From contig NZ_JACJQY010000008.1 of NCBI RefSeq assembly GCF_014696925.1, positions 86,896-150,895 on the forward strand: 64,000 nucleotides of DNA, given 5' to 3'. Below, in pieces: positions 39,758 to 50,344 of this stretch (its first letter is position 1; each line of letters starts with the position of its first letter). The translations under genes were made by a program, and so were the position numbers. Under the pieces are notes generated by a model that made no database searches, was not told the DNA's origin, and saw only the letters and a program-made list of their open reading frames with translations. The stretch is from Phormidium tenue FACHB-1050 (GTDB taxonomy: Bacteria; Cyanobacteriota; Cyanobacteriia; Pseudanabaenales; Pseudanabaenaceae).

Positions 39758-39796
39758 CCAAGAAAGTGAGAAAGCACCGCTTTCTCACTTTCTTGG
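39758..39796 (+). terminator. Terminator after comM
   Basis: CCAAGAAAGTGAGAAAGC and GCTTTCTCACTTTCTTGG form an 18-bp perfect stem with loop ACC. It lies 10 bases after the comM stop. Confidence 0.75.
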
Positions 39797-39852
39797 TTTG
39801 TACCTAAAGCACTGGAATAGGTTATATCAATGTAAGTTTTGCTTAGGACAGC

Positions 39853-39905
39853 AAACCCAAAAGATGAGTGGCGGCGCTTTGCGCCGCCACTCATCTTTTG
39901 GGTTT
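39853..39905. repeat. 25-bp-arm triloop palindrome
   Basis: The arms 39853-39877 and 39881-39905 are exact complements around TTT. The inner part is GGCGGCGC/GCGCCGCC and the outer part AAACCCAAAAGATGAGT. The largest member of the palindrome family in the window. Confidence 0.88.
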
Positions 39906-39942
39906 TGATTTTTGTCCGAGCTATCTTTTACATTGCTATACC

Positions 39943-39976
39943 AATTCACGAAAGTGTGACAACACTTTCGTGAATT
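39943..39976. repeat. 15-bp-arm palindrome
   Basis: AATTCACGAAAGTGT (39943-39957) and ACACTTTCGTGAATT (39962-39976) are exact complements with a GACA loop. It lacks the GC core of the triloop family. Confidence 0.75.
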
Positions 39977-40301
39977 AAAAACCAAACCCTATAAGGATTT
40001 TAAAAGCAAAAAATGGCTACACTATTTCGTGCTTTGGTATTCCAGAGCCGATTATCGAATAATTAAAAAAATTATTTTAGCTTTAATGCAAGAGCAAAGC
40101 CATATACATGCTATTTTGTGTCTTGTCTTTCGGCTGTACTCTTAATCTCTATATCGGAGAAGACTAAAATATGAACAGTTTAATAAATAGTTAAGCGCTA
40201 ACTTAAAATTAAAGTGAGCAAAGCACAATGCCAATCATACTAACCCTAATATATTTGTTTGGTGAGTTGCTAGTGGAAGAATCCTATCGGGGCATTCATG
40301 T

Positions 40302-40670
40302 ATGAGTACAGTTCTGGTGGTTGAAGACAGCGTGACACAAAGAGAAATGATTGAGGACTTACTCAAGGGTAGTGGCTTAACGGTTAAGACAGCAGGTGAT
40401 GGTGTGGAAGCACTAGAGAAAATGCAAGGCAATTGCCCAGACATTGTAGTTATGGACATTGTCATGCCCCGCATGAATGGTTACGAGCTATGTCGTCGTA
40501 TTAAAACTGATCCCAAAACTGAGCGCGTTCCCGTCGTAATGTGTTCATCCAAAGGTGAAGAATTTGATCGCTACTGGGGAATGAAGCAAGGTGCTGATGC
40601 TTATATAGCTAAGCCATTTCAGCCTCAAGAACTAGTAGGCACTGTAAAGCAGTTACTTAGGAAAGCTTAA
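40302..40670 (+). CDS. pilH: CheY-like response regulator, PilH type
   Basis: This 122-residue single receiver domain has acidic residues E8 and D9, phosphoacceptor D52 (VVMDIVMPRMNG), S82 region (MCSSKG) and K104 (AKPF). In cyanobacteria this gene heads, or follows pilG in, the pilus taxis operon that steers type IV pilus motility. The order here (pilH, pilI, pilJ, pilL) is as expected. The 150-bp gap to pilI is AT-rich. Confidence 0.9.
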   Translation: MSTVLVVEDSVTQREMIEDLLKGSGLTVKTAGDGVEALEKMQGNCPDIVVMDIVMPRMNGYELCRRIKTDPKTERVPVVMCSSKGEEFDRYWGMKQGADAYIAKPFQPQELVGTVKQLLRKA

Positions 40671-40844
40671 GAATTTCATGAAAAATGCTAAAAGTGTAGA
40701 CAATTCTTGATTATTTAATGACTGTTAGTTAACATCAATACTTTAATATTTTCTCAATGTTCTCGTTATTTATTTTTCAGTTTATTTTTTAAAACTTGAA
40801 GACACTTAAAATTTGCTATTTTGCAAGGTAGAGATCCTCAAATT

Positions 40845-41372
40845 ATGGTAGGAAACCAAGAATTCTTCCCTGGCATCGGACAAGATCAGGCTACAGACTT
40901 TGATCAAGGCATCGAAGCTCCAGAAGGTGAGCTGCACTTAAGATTTTTTGTGGCTTCTGGAATTGAGTTTGCTTTACCTGCAATTGGAGTCAGTCAAGTT
41001 TTGGAATATGCTCCAGATAAGATCAACCCTATGCCCAATGTCTCCCCACTACTGCTAGGTACTGTGAATATTCGGGGTAGAGTAGTGTGGGTAGGTGATC
41101 TCGGTCAGTTTTTGGGAGAGGCTCCCCCAGTTAATACTGATCGCGCAGAAATTTCGATTATTGCGATCGAAGATCAGGGCATGATGTTAGGTTTAGCGGT
41201 AGAACAAATTGGCGTAATGGCTTGGCTTGATTCTTCACAACTCAATGTCTCTAGAAATAGCTCTGATAGTATGGCTCCGTTTATCAAAGGTGAGTGGATG
41301 ATGGAAGACAGCGATCCCCTAAAGTTGCTAGATCAAGTCAATATCTTACGATCAGCACGGTGGGCTTCCTAG
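40845..41372 (+). CDS. pilI: CheW-like adaptor, PilI type
   Basis: It links the chemoreceptor to the CheA-type kinase. I chose the ATG at 40845 (MVGNQEFFPGIG), giving 175 residues; a TTG 24 bases upstream is possible. The CheW fold is clear: FFVASGIEFALPAIGVSQVLEY, then PLLLGTVNIRGRVVWVGDLGQFLG, and AVEQIGVMAWL. The C-terminus is a short helix (DQVNILRSARW). Confidence 0.9.
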   Translation: MVGNQEFFPGIGQDQATDFDQGIEAPEGELHLRFFVASGIEFALPAIGVSQVLEYAPDKINPMPNVSPLLLGTVNIRGRVVWVGDLGQFLGEAPPVNTDRAEISIIAIEDQGMMLGLAVEQIGVMAWLDSSQLNVSRNSSDSMAPFIKGEWMMEDSDPLKLLDQVNILRSARWAS

Positions 41373-41437
41373 ATACAGTAATTTCAAGATGATTTCGTGC
41401 AAATGACAGAGAGTTTAGGGATTTTAGGAGAAAGCAA

Positions 41438-43789
41438 ATGGCCTCAAGTACACAATATCAAAAAGAATATGAAAAGGCTTCCTTAGCCTATATGCAGGGA
41501 GACTACAGTCAAGCCGGTAAATTGACACAGGAACTGGTTAAAGTCTGCCCTAGCGATCCCATGTATCGTCTACTTCATGCCCATATCAATCTTGCCCTAG
41601 AGCGTTATCAAGATTCAATTGGTGAATATGAAACTGTTTTAAATTTGACTGATGACAACTCAATCCTAGAATATGCCCATAGCGGTATTGCAGCAGCTAA
41701 AGAAAGACTAGATCTAAATGATGATAGCTACGGTCTAGGAGATATAGGCGGCACACCTAGCGAATTTAGTAATCAGCAATACGCTTACGAAGATAATACC
41801 TATAATCAATCGGCTTATATGCAGGGATCTTGGTCTGCCGATGATAGTAGTGGTGGTCAAAGCAGTGGCTCCAATCGTGCTAACGATTTTGATTTTGAAG
41901 ATTTTAGTTCTGACACTTCGATGAATGGTTCTAGTCAGTACAGTTATGGCTCGGAAACTCAGCTTGCAGGAGAGTCAAATTATAATTCTGGATACAAATC
42001 TAGTAATTCTTCAGGGAACCTGACTGCGGATACCGATGTGGTGTTTATGGATGAATTTGATGATTTTGATGACATTAGTGAATCATCTTTTTCAAGTTCA
42101 TTTAGTGATTCTGAAGCAACGCAGATGGTCTCTGATCGATCTATGAGTGATTTTGGAAATCAAGACTTTACAACTTCGGGACGCTCAAATACAACATCAC
42201 TAGCTAATCAAGATATCTCCGCCGCAAGATTTAACCAAACAGAGAATGAGGCTGAGCTATTTGGACTAGGAGCAATTAATACCCCAGTAGGATCAAAGAG
42301 AGCAGGTGCTGATATTGTCACCGAGTCCTCTGAGCAGGGTGGCTTATTTTCTCCCTTTGATAACATGCCACTCAAAACCAAGAATGTGATTACAGCGATC
42401 GCCGCAGGGGTGGTTGCTATGGTTGCCGCAGGGGTAGTTACCAACTTTGCCACAGGTTCAATCGCCGATAAAGGCTCACGCGAGCAAGTACGGAATACAG
42501 GTTGGATGATGGGTGGTGCAGCGGCATTGGCAAGTGGTGCGATCGCGTGGGGACTAGGCAAACGCTCTTCGAGACTGATTGATCAATCAACCGCAAACTT
42601 ACAATCTCAGTTTGAAGCGGTTATTCGTGGCGATATGAGTCCTCGTGCAACCGTTTATAGCGAAGATGAGTTTGGTAGACTTGCGGCAAGCTTTAACCAA
42701 ATGATTCAGTCAATTGTCTCTAATACCACTGAAGCCCAACGCAAAGCCGCCGAGCAAGAACAAGCTAAAGAAGATTTACAACGTCAGGTAATCCGCTTAC
42801 TTGATGACGTAGAAGGCGCGGCGCGAGGTGACTTAACCGTACAGGCGGAGGTGACTGCCGACGTACTCGGCGCGGTTGCTGACTCCTTTAACCTCACGAT
42901 TCAAAATCTGCGCGAAATTGTTAACCAAGTAAAAATTGCGGCGCGTCAGGTAAATGAAAGCTCTCGCGAAAATGAAGCATTTGCTCGTAGTTTGTCATCG
43001 GATGCGTTACGTCAAGCTGAAGAGTTAAGCGTTACCTTAAACTCAGTGCAAATGATGACTGAATCGATTCAACGTGTAGCCGAAAGTGCGCGTGAAGCTG
43101 ATCAAGTTGCTAAACTTGCATCCGAAACCGCGATCAAGGGTGGCGACGCTGTAGAACGTACCGTAGCAGGTATTTTAGACATTCGCGAAACGGTTGCTGA
43201 AACTACCCGCAAGGTTAAACGCCTTGGTGAGTCTTCGCAAGAAATTTCTAAGATCGTTGGCTTGATTTCGCAAATTGCTTCGCGGACGAACTTACTCGCG
43301 CTTAACGCTAGTATTGAAGCAGCAAGGGCGGGTGATGCAGGACGTGGTTTTGCGATCGTTGCAGACGAAGTTCGACAGCTTGCCGATCGCGCTGCGAAAG
43401 CATCTAAAGAAATCGAACAAATTGTATTGCAAATTCAGAGTGAAACCAGTAACGTGCAACAAGCGATGGAAGTCGGTACACAACAGGTTATCGATGGGAC
43501 AAAACGTGCTGAACAGGCACGTCAATCACTCACAGACATTATCCAAGTTTCCCATCGCATTGAAACTTTGGTACTATCCATTACTGAAGATACAGTTAAA
43601 CAAACCGAGACTTCAAGGACAGTATCGCAAGTTATGCAATCAGTTGAGTTGACCGCTCAAGAAACTTCGCAAGAGTCTCAAAGGGTGTCAGCTTCACTAC
43701 AAAATCTCGTAGGTGTTGCCCGCAGCCTACAAGATTCTGTGGAACGATTCCGCGTTGATTCGGGTGATAAAACAACGGGAGTTCGTTAG
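41438..43789 (+). CDS. pilJ: Methyl-accepting chemotaxis protein, PilJ type
   Basis: In this 783-residue receptor the N-terminus has TPR-like helices (residues about 1-90), then a Ser/Asp/Asn-rich linker to about 290. Two membrane helices are close together (about 310-335 and 350-375) with almost no external domain. Two HAMP-like units follow, then the signalling hairpin with the conserved tip [20 protein letters not shown]. The lack of a periplasmic sensor suggests an internal signal. AGGAG precedes the ATG. Confidence 0.92.
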   Translation: MASSTQYQKEYEKASLAYMQGDYSQAGKLTQELVKVCPSDPMYRLLHAHINLALERYQDSIGEYETVLNLTDDNSILEYAHSGIAAAKERLDLNDDSYGLGDIGGTPSEFSNQQYAYEDNTYNQSAYMQGSWSADDSSGGQSSGSNRANDFDFEDFSSDTSMNGSSQYSYGSETQLAGESNYNSGYKSSNSSGNLTADTDVVFMDEFDDFDDISESSFSSSFSDSEATQMVSDRSMSDFGNQDFTTSGRSNTTSLANQDISAARFNQTENEAELFGLGAINTPVGSKRAGADIVTESSEQGGLFSPFDNMPLKTKNVITAIAAGVVAMVAAGVVTNFATGSIADKGSREQVRNTGWMMGGAAALASGAIAWGLGKRSSRLIDQSTANLQSQFEAVIRGDMSPRATVYSEDEFGRLAASFNQMIQSIVSNTTEAQRKAAEQEQAKEDLQRQVIRLLDDVEGAARGDLTVQAEVTADVLGAVADSFNLTIQNLREIVNQVKIAARQVNESSRENEAFARSLSSDALRQAEELSVTLNSVQMMTESIQRVAESAREADQVAKLASETAIKGGDAVERTVAGILDIRETVAETTRKVKRLGESSQEISKIVGLISQIASRTNLLALNASIEAARAGDAGRGFAIVADEVRQLADRAAKASKEIEQIVLQIQSETSNVQQAMEVGTQQVIDGTKRAEQARQSLTDIIQVSHRIETLVLSITEDTVKQTETSRTVSQVMQSVELTAQETSQESQRVSASLQNLVGVARSLQDSVERFRVDSGDKTTGVR

Positions 43790-43844
43790 GATTATTACCT
43801 TCTAGCTATGCTACTCACACCCTAATCATTGAGAGGATTCTGTC

Positions 43845-46800
43845 ATGAACTCGGAACAACAACAGCAGCGAATCATGGGCTACTTCATCGAAGAAGCTCG
43901 CGAACATCTTCAGACCATTGAGCAAGGCGTATTAAACTTGCAAGATGTTTTAAATGATTCCGAATCAATTAATGAGCTTTTTCGTGCTGCTCACTCGATT
44001 AAGGGCGGCGCTGCCATGTTGGGAGTCGGGAGTATTCAGCATGTTGCTCACCGATTAGAAGACTTTTTCAAAATCCTCAAAGAAAATTCGCAAATAGCTG
44101 TTGATGAGCGCTTAAAAAGTTTGTTGTTAGCAGGATTTGATCCCTTGTCAGAACTTCTAGATGAGTTGCAAGGTGGTTACAAAATATCTGACGAGTTAAC
44201 AATTGAAACCAATAATCGCGTTAAGCCTGTATTTGCTGAGTTAGAGTCCTATCTAAATCAGTTAGTCTCAGATACTGATGGGGAAATCTCCGTTGAAACA
44301 TATAGTCACGAACCAGAAATTATTCCTCAGCCACAGCCAGTAGTTGTTTCTCAGCAGTCGGTATTTCAGAAAGAAATCACGACTAAAATGCGGGATATGC
44401 TGCAATTGTTTCGAGCGACAGATGATGCAGAAAGCCGATCGCAGTTACAAGCAGTTTGCAATTACTTCCAAGAGATTGGCAACCAATTTGATTTGCGAAA
44501 CTGGACTAATTTAGTAACGCAAATTAAAAATGCGATCGCTCAGCCTAGTAACTCTTACCGTACCCTCGCGCCTATTTTAATTCGGGAGTTGAAAGAAGCC
44601 CAAGATTTAGTGCTCTCAGATCGGGAATCGGAAATTTCTGTGTCCTTACAACTCCAAAATCTATTACCCTATCGATTTTCTGAGACAGAGGATGATGAAG
44701 TTAGTACGATCTTCACGACAGCCTCTGGGGATATTGGCGAAGATTCAATAGTAGATGATTTTGATAGTGCTGATATATCCATTACAGGAGATATCGATAT
44801 AAATCCAGATGTGGATATCGATCTATTTGCCGATCAAGTCAATGAAGAATCATTTGATTTGACAGACATCCATGAGAACCAAATGGATTGGATGGATGGT
44901 GAATATGAAATCACTGAAAATCAACATATTGATGGACCTAAGGTTGGTGCTTCAGAATTAAAATCTTTAGCGATTTTGTTTGAAAATGATGACATTGATT
45001 TTGATGCCGCTTGGGAAGATATCGAATCCAATGAAACGAATATAGCAAACCTTGGAGCTACGACTTCAGAGAGTCAGGATGAATTTGCTGATTTACTTGA
45101 TCATAATTCTGAAAATAATGATTCAATAGTTCCCAACTCAAATAGTGAAAAATCTAGCATTGATAAACTGTTTGGAGATTTTTCCACCCAAGATTCTGTG
45201 GCTGAAGAGAGTAGTAATTCTCTATTCCCAGACGATCTTGATGATTCATGGCAACAAACGAGTGATATTGTTTCAGAAATCAGTTCTGGGATTAATCTAG
45301 ACAGTGAGCAGTCAAGCCTAGATGATGCTTTATTCTCAGACGAATTTGCTCCTGAAGAGTCCCTAGAAAATCAATTTGATATGGATTTAGGTGATGCTGA
45401 TTCATATGTAGATATTGCTGAACAAGTCACCGATTCTCAAATTGATGAAGCAATTGCGATCGATGATCAGTTTGACGATATTGATGTTAGTGAATTCAAT
45501 ATTGATGATATTAATTTCCCTGAATTACCAGACCAGACAACATCCACTGAACAATCCATAGATAGTAGACTGGTTGATAGAGAGGAGTCTCAACCTCTGT
45601 CTAGTGAAGAATATTTTGCTGCGCTTGCACTGAACGAAAATGCGATCGATAGTGATGAAAACGATGACCCTAGCGAACCATTCGCTTTGACTTTCTCGGA
45701 AGAGGGCATGAATTTGCTTGAAGATCCCTTTGCGATCGATGAGAATCTTGATGAAATCCTTTTGGATGCATCTCCGAACATAGGTAATGAGGAAGACGTT
45801 AGTTCTGATATTAATAATTTCTTTGAAGATTCTGAAACAATTGAATCTAGTGATTATGCGGAATCAATATCAGAAAGTAACAACTTTGAGAGATTTGAGA
45901 GCATTGATACTACAGGATTAAATTTATTTGATGAACTGGGCTTTGACAATGATGAGTTTGATGAAGTTGTAAACCCTCAAGAGCAAGAAGAATCAACAAG
46001 CTCACCAGATATTACACTTGATGAAAATCCTGATGACTTTCTAATGGTTGCAACGGACACTTCCGAAGTTAGCGATAATCTGGACTTTTTTAATGAAAGT
46101 AGTGAGTTGATAGAAGAACCAATCTCTGCTGTCAGTAATGCTGAATTAGATGATAGCTTCGATGCTTTAGCAGAAAATAGCTCTCCCAATGATCTCACTG
46201 ATTTCTTTGCAGATTCTGAAAATGAAGAAGACATTCCTGAAGCGATCGCTACTGATGAATTTAGCGAAGAGTCTACTAACACTGACGGTTTGGATGATTT
46301 CTTCGCAACAGTTGAAGAACCTGTAATTGCTACAGATATCGATGATGTTGACAATGATATTGATGGATTTACTAACGAATTTACTAACAACGATGATTTA
46401 GGGGCTTTAGGGGATTTCTTTGCCTCTGGCGAATCTGAAGAAACCGAACTAATTGATAACATAGCTCGCGAAGCAGTCAGCTTTTCTGAGGAAGACAATC
46501 AACTAGATGATTTCTTTACCGATGGAACTGCTGAAGAGTCCGAAACTATCACTAACAATATCAGTGATAGTTTTGATCAAGAATTAACTAACACTGATGA
46601 TCTAGATGATTTCTTCGTACCTACGGAAGAGCTTGAAGTTTCTAATGCTGCGAATAATGAATTAGATGTTTTCGCTGAACAGGTTGAACACTCTGATGAA
46701 GTAAATGATTTCTTTGCCGCATCTGATGAGCCTGCAATTATTTCTAACGATATCAGCAGCATTGATGATTTTGATCAAGAACTAACTAATACTGATGATC

Positions 46801-49800
46801 TAGGTGATTTCTTCGCAGATTCTGAAGAACCTGAAATTGTCTCTATCGATACTCCCAATAGCGGTGAAATTTCTGATGAACTAACTAGCACTGATGATTT
46901 AGGTGATTTCTTCACAGAGCCTGTAGGTGAATTAACTAGCACTGATGATCTAGGTGATTTCTTTGCAGATTCTGAAGAACCTGAAATTGTCTCTATCGAT
47001 ACTCCCAATAGCGGTGAAGTTTCTGATGAACTAACTAGCACTGATGATCTAGGTGATTTCTTCGCAGAATCTGAAGAATCGGAAATTATCTCTAGTGATA
47101 TTGATAGTGAACTAGATGGATATTCGGGTGTTAATGATGCTGAAGATTTAACTAACTTCTTTAGTGAATCAGGTATTGATAATGCACTAGATGAATCTGA
47201 GGATTTAACTAACTTCTTTGGTGAAACAGAAAATGAGCATCAGAGTTTAGGAGAAGACATTTCAAACAATGAATTTAGTATTGCGCTCACTGATAGTAAC
47301 GAGCTTGATGCTATTAATGTAGTTGATACATTAGATGGATACGAAGAGCAAACAGAAGACTTCATGGATTTTGACTCTCCTCAAGATGCTAATCCTGAAT
47401 TCTTGTCAACATTAGATATAAATGAAAGTATTTTTGAAGCAGATTCTGAAGATTCATCAAGGGAACTATTCGAGCAAATAGACTCTTCTGATGACTCTGA
47501 TTTGGCAAATTTCTTTGCTGACGCTGGTGAAGAAGATTTAACTATACTAGAAAATGATCTTGACTTTGATCAGGACAAGTCATTAACTCAGAATGAGGAA
47601 ATCAATGATTTTGGAAGTACAGCAGATCAAGACTTTGAAAATCAATCTTTACAGACCGTAGGAACGGAATTGACAGACCCTCAAGAAGATTTCATTCTTG
47701 AAGAGAATGACATTACAGCAAACACAACTATTGACAATTTGGTTGATTTTTTCCAAGGTGATGATGATGATTCAGAGTCAAGTTCGCTACAGATGCCAGA
47801 AGAGTTTGTAAGTGAGAACTTAGCAACTGATGAACCGCTCAGTTTTGGCGAATTCAATGAATTTGAAACCTTTAACGAAGAGCGTTCGGAAACTTTGGAT
47901 TATGCTCTTACTCAAGAGCCTGCAATGAACACTCTGCCACCTGATTATCAATTGCAACCTGAAGAACTAAATGGGATTGATGACAACTTCGACTTCGATG
48001 ATTTAGAAGCGATGATTGGTAGTTCTAGTAATATGCCAAATGATATTAATGATCAAAGTAATCTAACATTTGACAACCAAATCTCAGAAACTGTCATGAA
48101 TGCTCAGGGTTCCGAGTCTCCTGATGATATGGATTTTGATGAATTGGAAGCTCTTTTAGGTGATACTGGCAGCTTTGATAGCTCTAACACCACGAAGACT
48201 ACATCTACCAATGGCTCAGGGAATACTACTCCCAGCAACCCAGCAAGTTCGGCTGATGACTTTGATGAGTTAGAGAACATGCTCCAGAGCGCTTTTGCGA
48301 AAGATGTTGGACCTATCAAAACTAAGTCTCCCGCACGTCAACCCGCCGCTGCTCGGAAGCCAAGGTTAACTGACTCGACTATGCGTGTTGATGTCAAGTA
48401 CCTTGATAGCCTTAATAACCTTGTTGGGGAACTAGTTGTCAACCGCAACCTTTTAGAGCAGGATCAGGAAAGATTACAGCAATTTATCACGAACCTACTA
48501 CATCAAGTGCAACTGTTGAGTGATGTATCGCAAAGGATGCGTGATCAATACGATCGCTCTTTGCTCGAAGCATCTTTAACCGCAGGACGTGGGCGTTCAT
48601 TCAGTAGTTTTGAAACATCATCATATTCGGGTGATGGATCTAGCTCGAATAGTTCGGTTAGCAATGACTTTGAAGGTATTGAGTTCGATCGCTACAATAC
48701 TTTCCACGTTTTATCACAAGAAATTATTGAGTTGATTGTCCGAGTCCGAGAGTCTGCTTCTGACATTGAGTTCGTGGTTGGTGAGACAGATCAGGTAACT
48801 CGCCAGTTAGGCACGATTACCACCCAAGTTCAAGACGATTTGAAACAATCACGCATGGTTCCCTTCGCACAAATTGCCGATCGCTTACCTAGAGGTATTC
48901 GCGATCGCGCACTTAAGACTGGCAAACAAGCCGATCTAGAAGTATTTGGAAGGGAGACTCTAATCGATAAGGCGATTTTGGAATCTCTTACTGATCCATT
49001 GACGCACCTTGTCAACAATGCGATCGATCATGGTTTGGAAGATCCTGCCACTCGTCAAGCGGCGGGTAAGCCTGCCACTGGCAAACTTACCGTACGAGCC
49101 TATCACCAAGGTAACCAAACCGTAATTTCCATTAGTGATGATGGTGCGGGCATCAGTACCGATAAAGTAAAGAAAAGCGCTGTTTCTAAGGGAGTGCGAT
49201 CGCAAGCTGAAGTTGAGCGCCTCAATGATACTGAGGTTTATGCTCTGCTATTTGAGCCTGGATTTAGTACTGCGGCTCAAGCCGATGAATTTAAAGGACG
49301 TGGGGTTGGACTAGATGTGGTCAAAACTTGTCTTGATGACATTCGTGGCGTAATTATTGTGGAATCAGTGGTTGGCAAGGGTACGACCTTTACAATTCGC
49401 TTACCGCTTACCCTGAGTATTTCTAAGGCGATGTTCTGTATTAGCGATCGCGCTCGGATTGCGTTCCCCGTTGATGGCTTCGAGGATATGGTGGAAGTTC
49501 CCCAGAGTCAGATTGTTCTTAACGAGAAAGGTCAGCCCTGCTTACCTTGGCGCGATACAGTCTTGCCATTCCAGCATTTATCTAACTTGCTATCCTATAG
49601 CCGCCACCTCAGCCGCAGCAGTATTTATGGGAAGCAGGAAAACGATGAACTTTGCATTATTATTCTCCGCAATGACACTAGTTATCTGGCGCTACAGGTC
49701 GATCAGTTCCTTGGTGAATATGAAATCGTAATCAAGCAACTTGAGGGACCAATTCCCCAACCTGCGGGAATTGCAGGGGCAACCGTGTTAGGGGATGGTC

Positions 49801-50297
49801 GAGTCATGGCGATCGCTAACGTGTTGGAATTATTTGACATTGCTAGTGGCAGATTGCGTCCTTCGACATCAGGGATGACTATTCAGCCAACCGTTGAAGA
49901 AGATGTTGCTGTTGATCCAACGGTACTAATTGTTGATGACTCGATTACAGTACGTGAGTTACTATCACTGACCTTTGCGAAAGTAGGCTATCGTGTGGAA
50001 CAAGCTAAGGATGGACAGGATGCTTGGGAAAAACTTCGCGCTGGTCTGCCTTGCGACATGATCTTCTGCGATATTGAGATGCCTCGCATGGATGGATTAG
50101 ATCTACTATCGAGATTACAAAAGGATTCTCGACTGAAAGAGATTCCTGTGGCAATGTTAACTTCACGCGGAGCCGATCGCCATCGTCAGTCAGCAATTCA
50201 GCTTGGGGCAAAGGGTTACTTCACTAAGCCCTACCTCGAAGAAGAATTATTGAGTGCCTCGAAGCGTCTACTAGCTGGAGAAACTCTGCCTATCTAA
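43845..50297 (+). CDS. pilL: CheA-type hybrid histidine kinase, PilL type, with giant acidic linker
   Basis: The order in 2150 residues is as follows. An Hpt domain comes first with H50 (AAHSIKGGA). An Asp/Glu/Ser-rich disordered region runs from about 290 to 1490 with repeated DFF motifs. Then come the CheA dimerisation part (YLDSLNNLVGELVVNRNLL, about 1510), an HATPase (LTHLVNNAIDHGLEDP, about 1718), a CheW domain (about 1860-2015) and a receiver (FCDIEMPRMDG, Asp about 2076). It phosphorylates PilH-type regulators and controls pilus motility. The linker makes it much larger than usual cyanobacterial CheA hybrids. Confidence 0.93.
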   Translation: MNSEQQQQRIMGYFIEEAREHLQTIEQGVLNLQDVLNDSESINELFRAAHSIKGGAAMLGVGSIQHVAHRLEDFFKILKENSQIAVDERLKSLLLAGFDPLSELLDELQGGYKISDELTIETNNRVKPVFAELESYLNQLVSDTDGEISVETYSHEPEIIPQPQPVVVSQQSVFQKEITTKMRDMLQLFRATDDAESRSQLQAVCNYFQEIGNQFDLRNWTNLVTQIKNAIAQPSNSYRTLAPILIRELKEAQDLVLSDRESEISVSLQLQNLLPYRFSETEDDEVSTIFTTASGDIGEDSIVDDFDSADISITGDIDINPDVDIDLFADQVNEESFDLTDIHENQMDWMDGEYEITENQHIDGPKVGASELKSLAILFENDDIDFDAAWEDIESNETNIANLGATTSESQDEFADLLDHNSENNDSIVPNSNSEKSSIDKLFGDFSTQDSVAEESSNSLFPDDLDDSWQQTSDIVSEISSGINLDSEQSSLDDALFSDEFAPEESLENQFDMDLGDADSYVDIAEQVTDSQIDEAIAIDDQFDDIDVSEFNIDDINFPELPDQTTSTEQSIDSRLVDREESQPLSSEEYFAALALNENAIDSDENDDPSEPFALTFSEEGMNLLEDPFAIDENLDEILLDASPNIGNEEDVSSDINNFFEDSETIESSDYAESISESNNFERFESIDTTGLNLFDELGFDNDEFDEVVNPQEQEESTSSPDITLDENPDDFLMVATDTSEVSDNLDFFNESSELIEEPISAVSNAELDDSFDALAENSSPNDLTDFFADSENEEDIPEAIATDEFSEESTNTDGLDDFFATVEEPVIATDIDDVDNDIDGFTNEFTNNDDLGALGDFFASGESEETELIDNIAREAVSFSEEDNQLDDFFTDGTAEESETITNNISDSFDQELTNTDDLDDFFVPTEELEVSNAANNELDVFAEQVEHSDEVNDFFAASDEPAIISNDISSIDDFDQELTNTDDLGDFFADSEEPEIVSIDTPNSGEISDELTSTDDLGDFFTEPVGELTSTDDLGDFFADSEEPEIVSIDTPNSGEVSDELTSTDDLGDFFAESEESEIISSDIDSELDGYSGVNDAEDLTNFFSESGIDNALDESEDLTNFFGETENEHQSLGEDISNNEFSIALTDSNELDAINVVDTLDGYEEQTEDFMDFDSPQDANPEFLSTLDINESIFEADSEDSSRELFEQIDSSDDSDLANFFADAGEEDLTILENDLDFDQDKSLTQNEEINDFGSTADQDFENQSLQTVGTELTDPQEDFILEENDITANTTIDNLVDFFQGDDDDSESSSLQMPEEFVSENLATDEPLSFGEFNEFETFNEERSETLDYALTQEPAMNTLPPDYQLQPEELNGIDDNFDFDDLEAMIGSSSNMPNDINDQSNLTFDNQISETVMNAQGSESPDDMDFDELEALLGDTGSFDSSNTTKTTSTNGSGNTTPSNPASSADDFDELENMLQSAFAKDVGPIKTKSPARQPAAARKPRLTDSTMRVDVKYLDSLNNLVGELVVNRNLLEQDQERLQQFITNLLHQVQLLSDVSQRMRDQYDRSLLEASLTAGRGRSFSSFETSSYSGDGSSSNSSVSNDFEGIEFDRYNTFHVLSQEIIELIVRVRESASDIEFVVGETDQVTRQLGTITTQVQDDLKQSRMVPFAQIADRLPRGIRDRALKTGKQADLEVFGRETLIDKAILESLTDPLTHLVNNAIDHGLEDPATRQAAGKPATGKLTVRAYHQGNQTVISISDDGAGISTDKVKKSAVSKGVRSQAEVERLNDTEVYALLFEPGFSTAAQADEFKGRGVGLDVVKTCLDDIRGVIIVESVVGKGTTFTIRLPLTLSISKAMFCISDRARIAFPVDGFEDMVEVPQSQIVLNEKGQPCLPWRDTVLPFQHLSNLLSYSRHLSRSSIYGKQENDELCIIILRNDTSYLALQVDQFLGEYEIVIKQLEGPIPQPAGIAGATVLGDGRVMAIANVLELFDIASGRLRPSTSGMTIQPTVEEDVAVDPTVLIVDDSITVRELLSLTFAKVGYRVEQAKDGQDAWEKLRAGLPCDMIFCDIEMPRMDGLDLLSRLQKDSRLKEIPVAMLTSRGADRHRQSAIQLGAKGYFTKPYLEEELLSASKRLLAGETLPI
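46791..47064 (+). repeat. 150-bp near-identical direct repeat inside pilL
   Basis: The stretch at 46791 is repeated from 46941 with only scattered single-base changes over about 120 bases. It is in frame (50 codons), adding one more TDDLGDFFADSEEPEIVS unit. This points to recent unit duplication within the acidic linker. Confidence 0.8.
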
Positions 50298-50300
50298 AAT

Positions 50301-50331
50301 ATTCAAGAATGTGCAAAGCACATTCTTGAAT
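50301..50331 (+). terminator. Terminator-like palindrome after pilL
   Basis: ATTCAAGAATGTGC and GCACATTCTTGAAT form a 14-bp perfect stem with loop AAA. No T-tract follows and recN starts 14 bases later, so it may only partly stop transcription. Confidence 0.6.
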
Positions 50332-50344
50332 CAAGAGAAAACCT

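Larger units (their letters stand above)
39749..40301. other. 553-bp intergenic region between comM and pilH
   Basis: No gene is seen. It holds the comM terminator, two further palindromes (39853-39905 and 39943-39976) and an AT-rich stretch of about 300 bases upstream of pilH that should carry its promoter. A pilG gene, often first in such clusters, is absent here. Confidence 0.7.

Noticed and set aside
45977..47041. Long Ser-rich leftward frames inside pilL
   Set aside because: They are antisense images of the Asp/Glu-rich repeats (GAT/GAA read as ATC/TTC and shifted), not genes.
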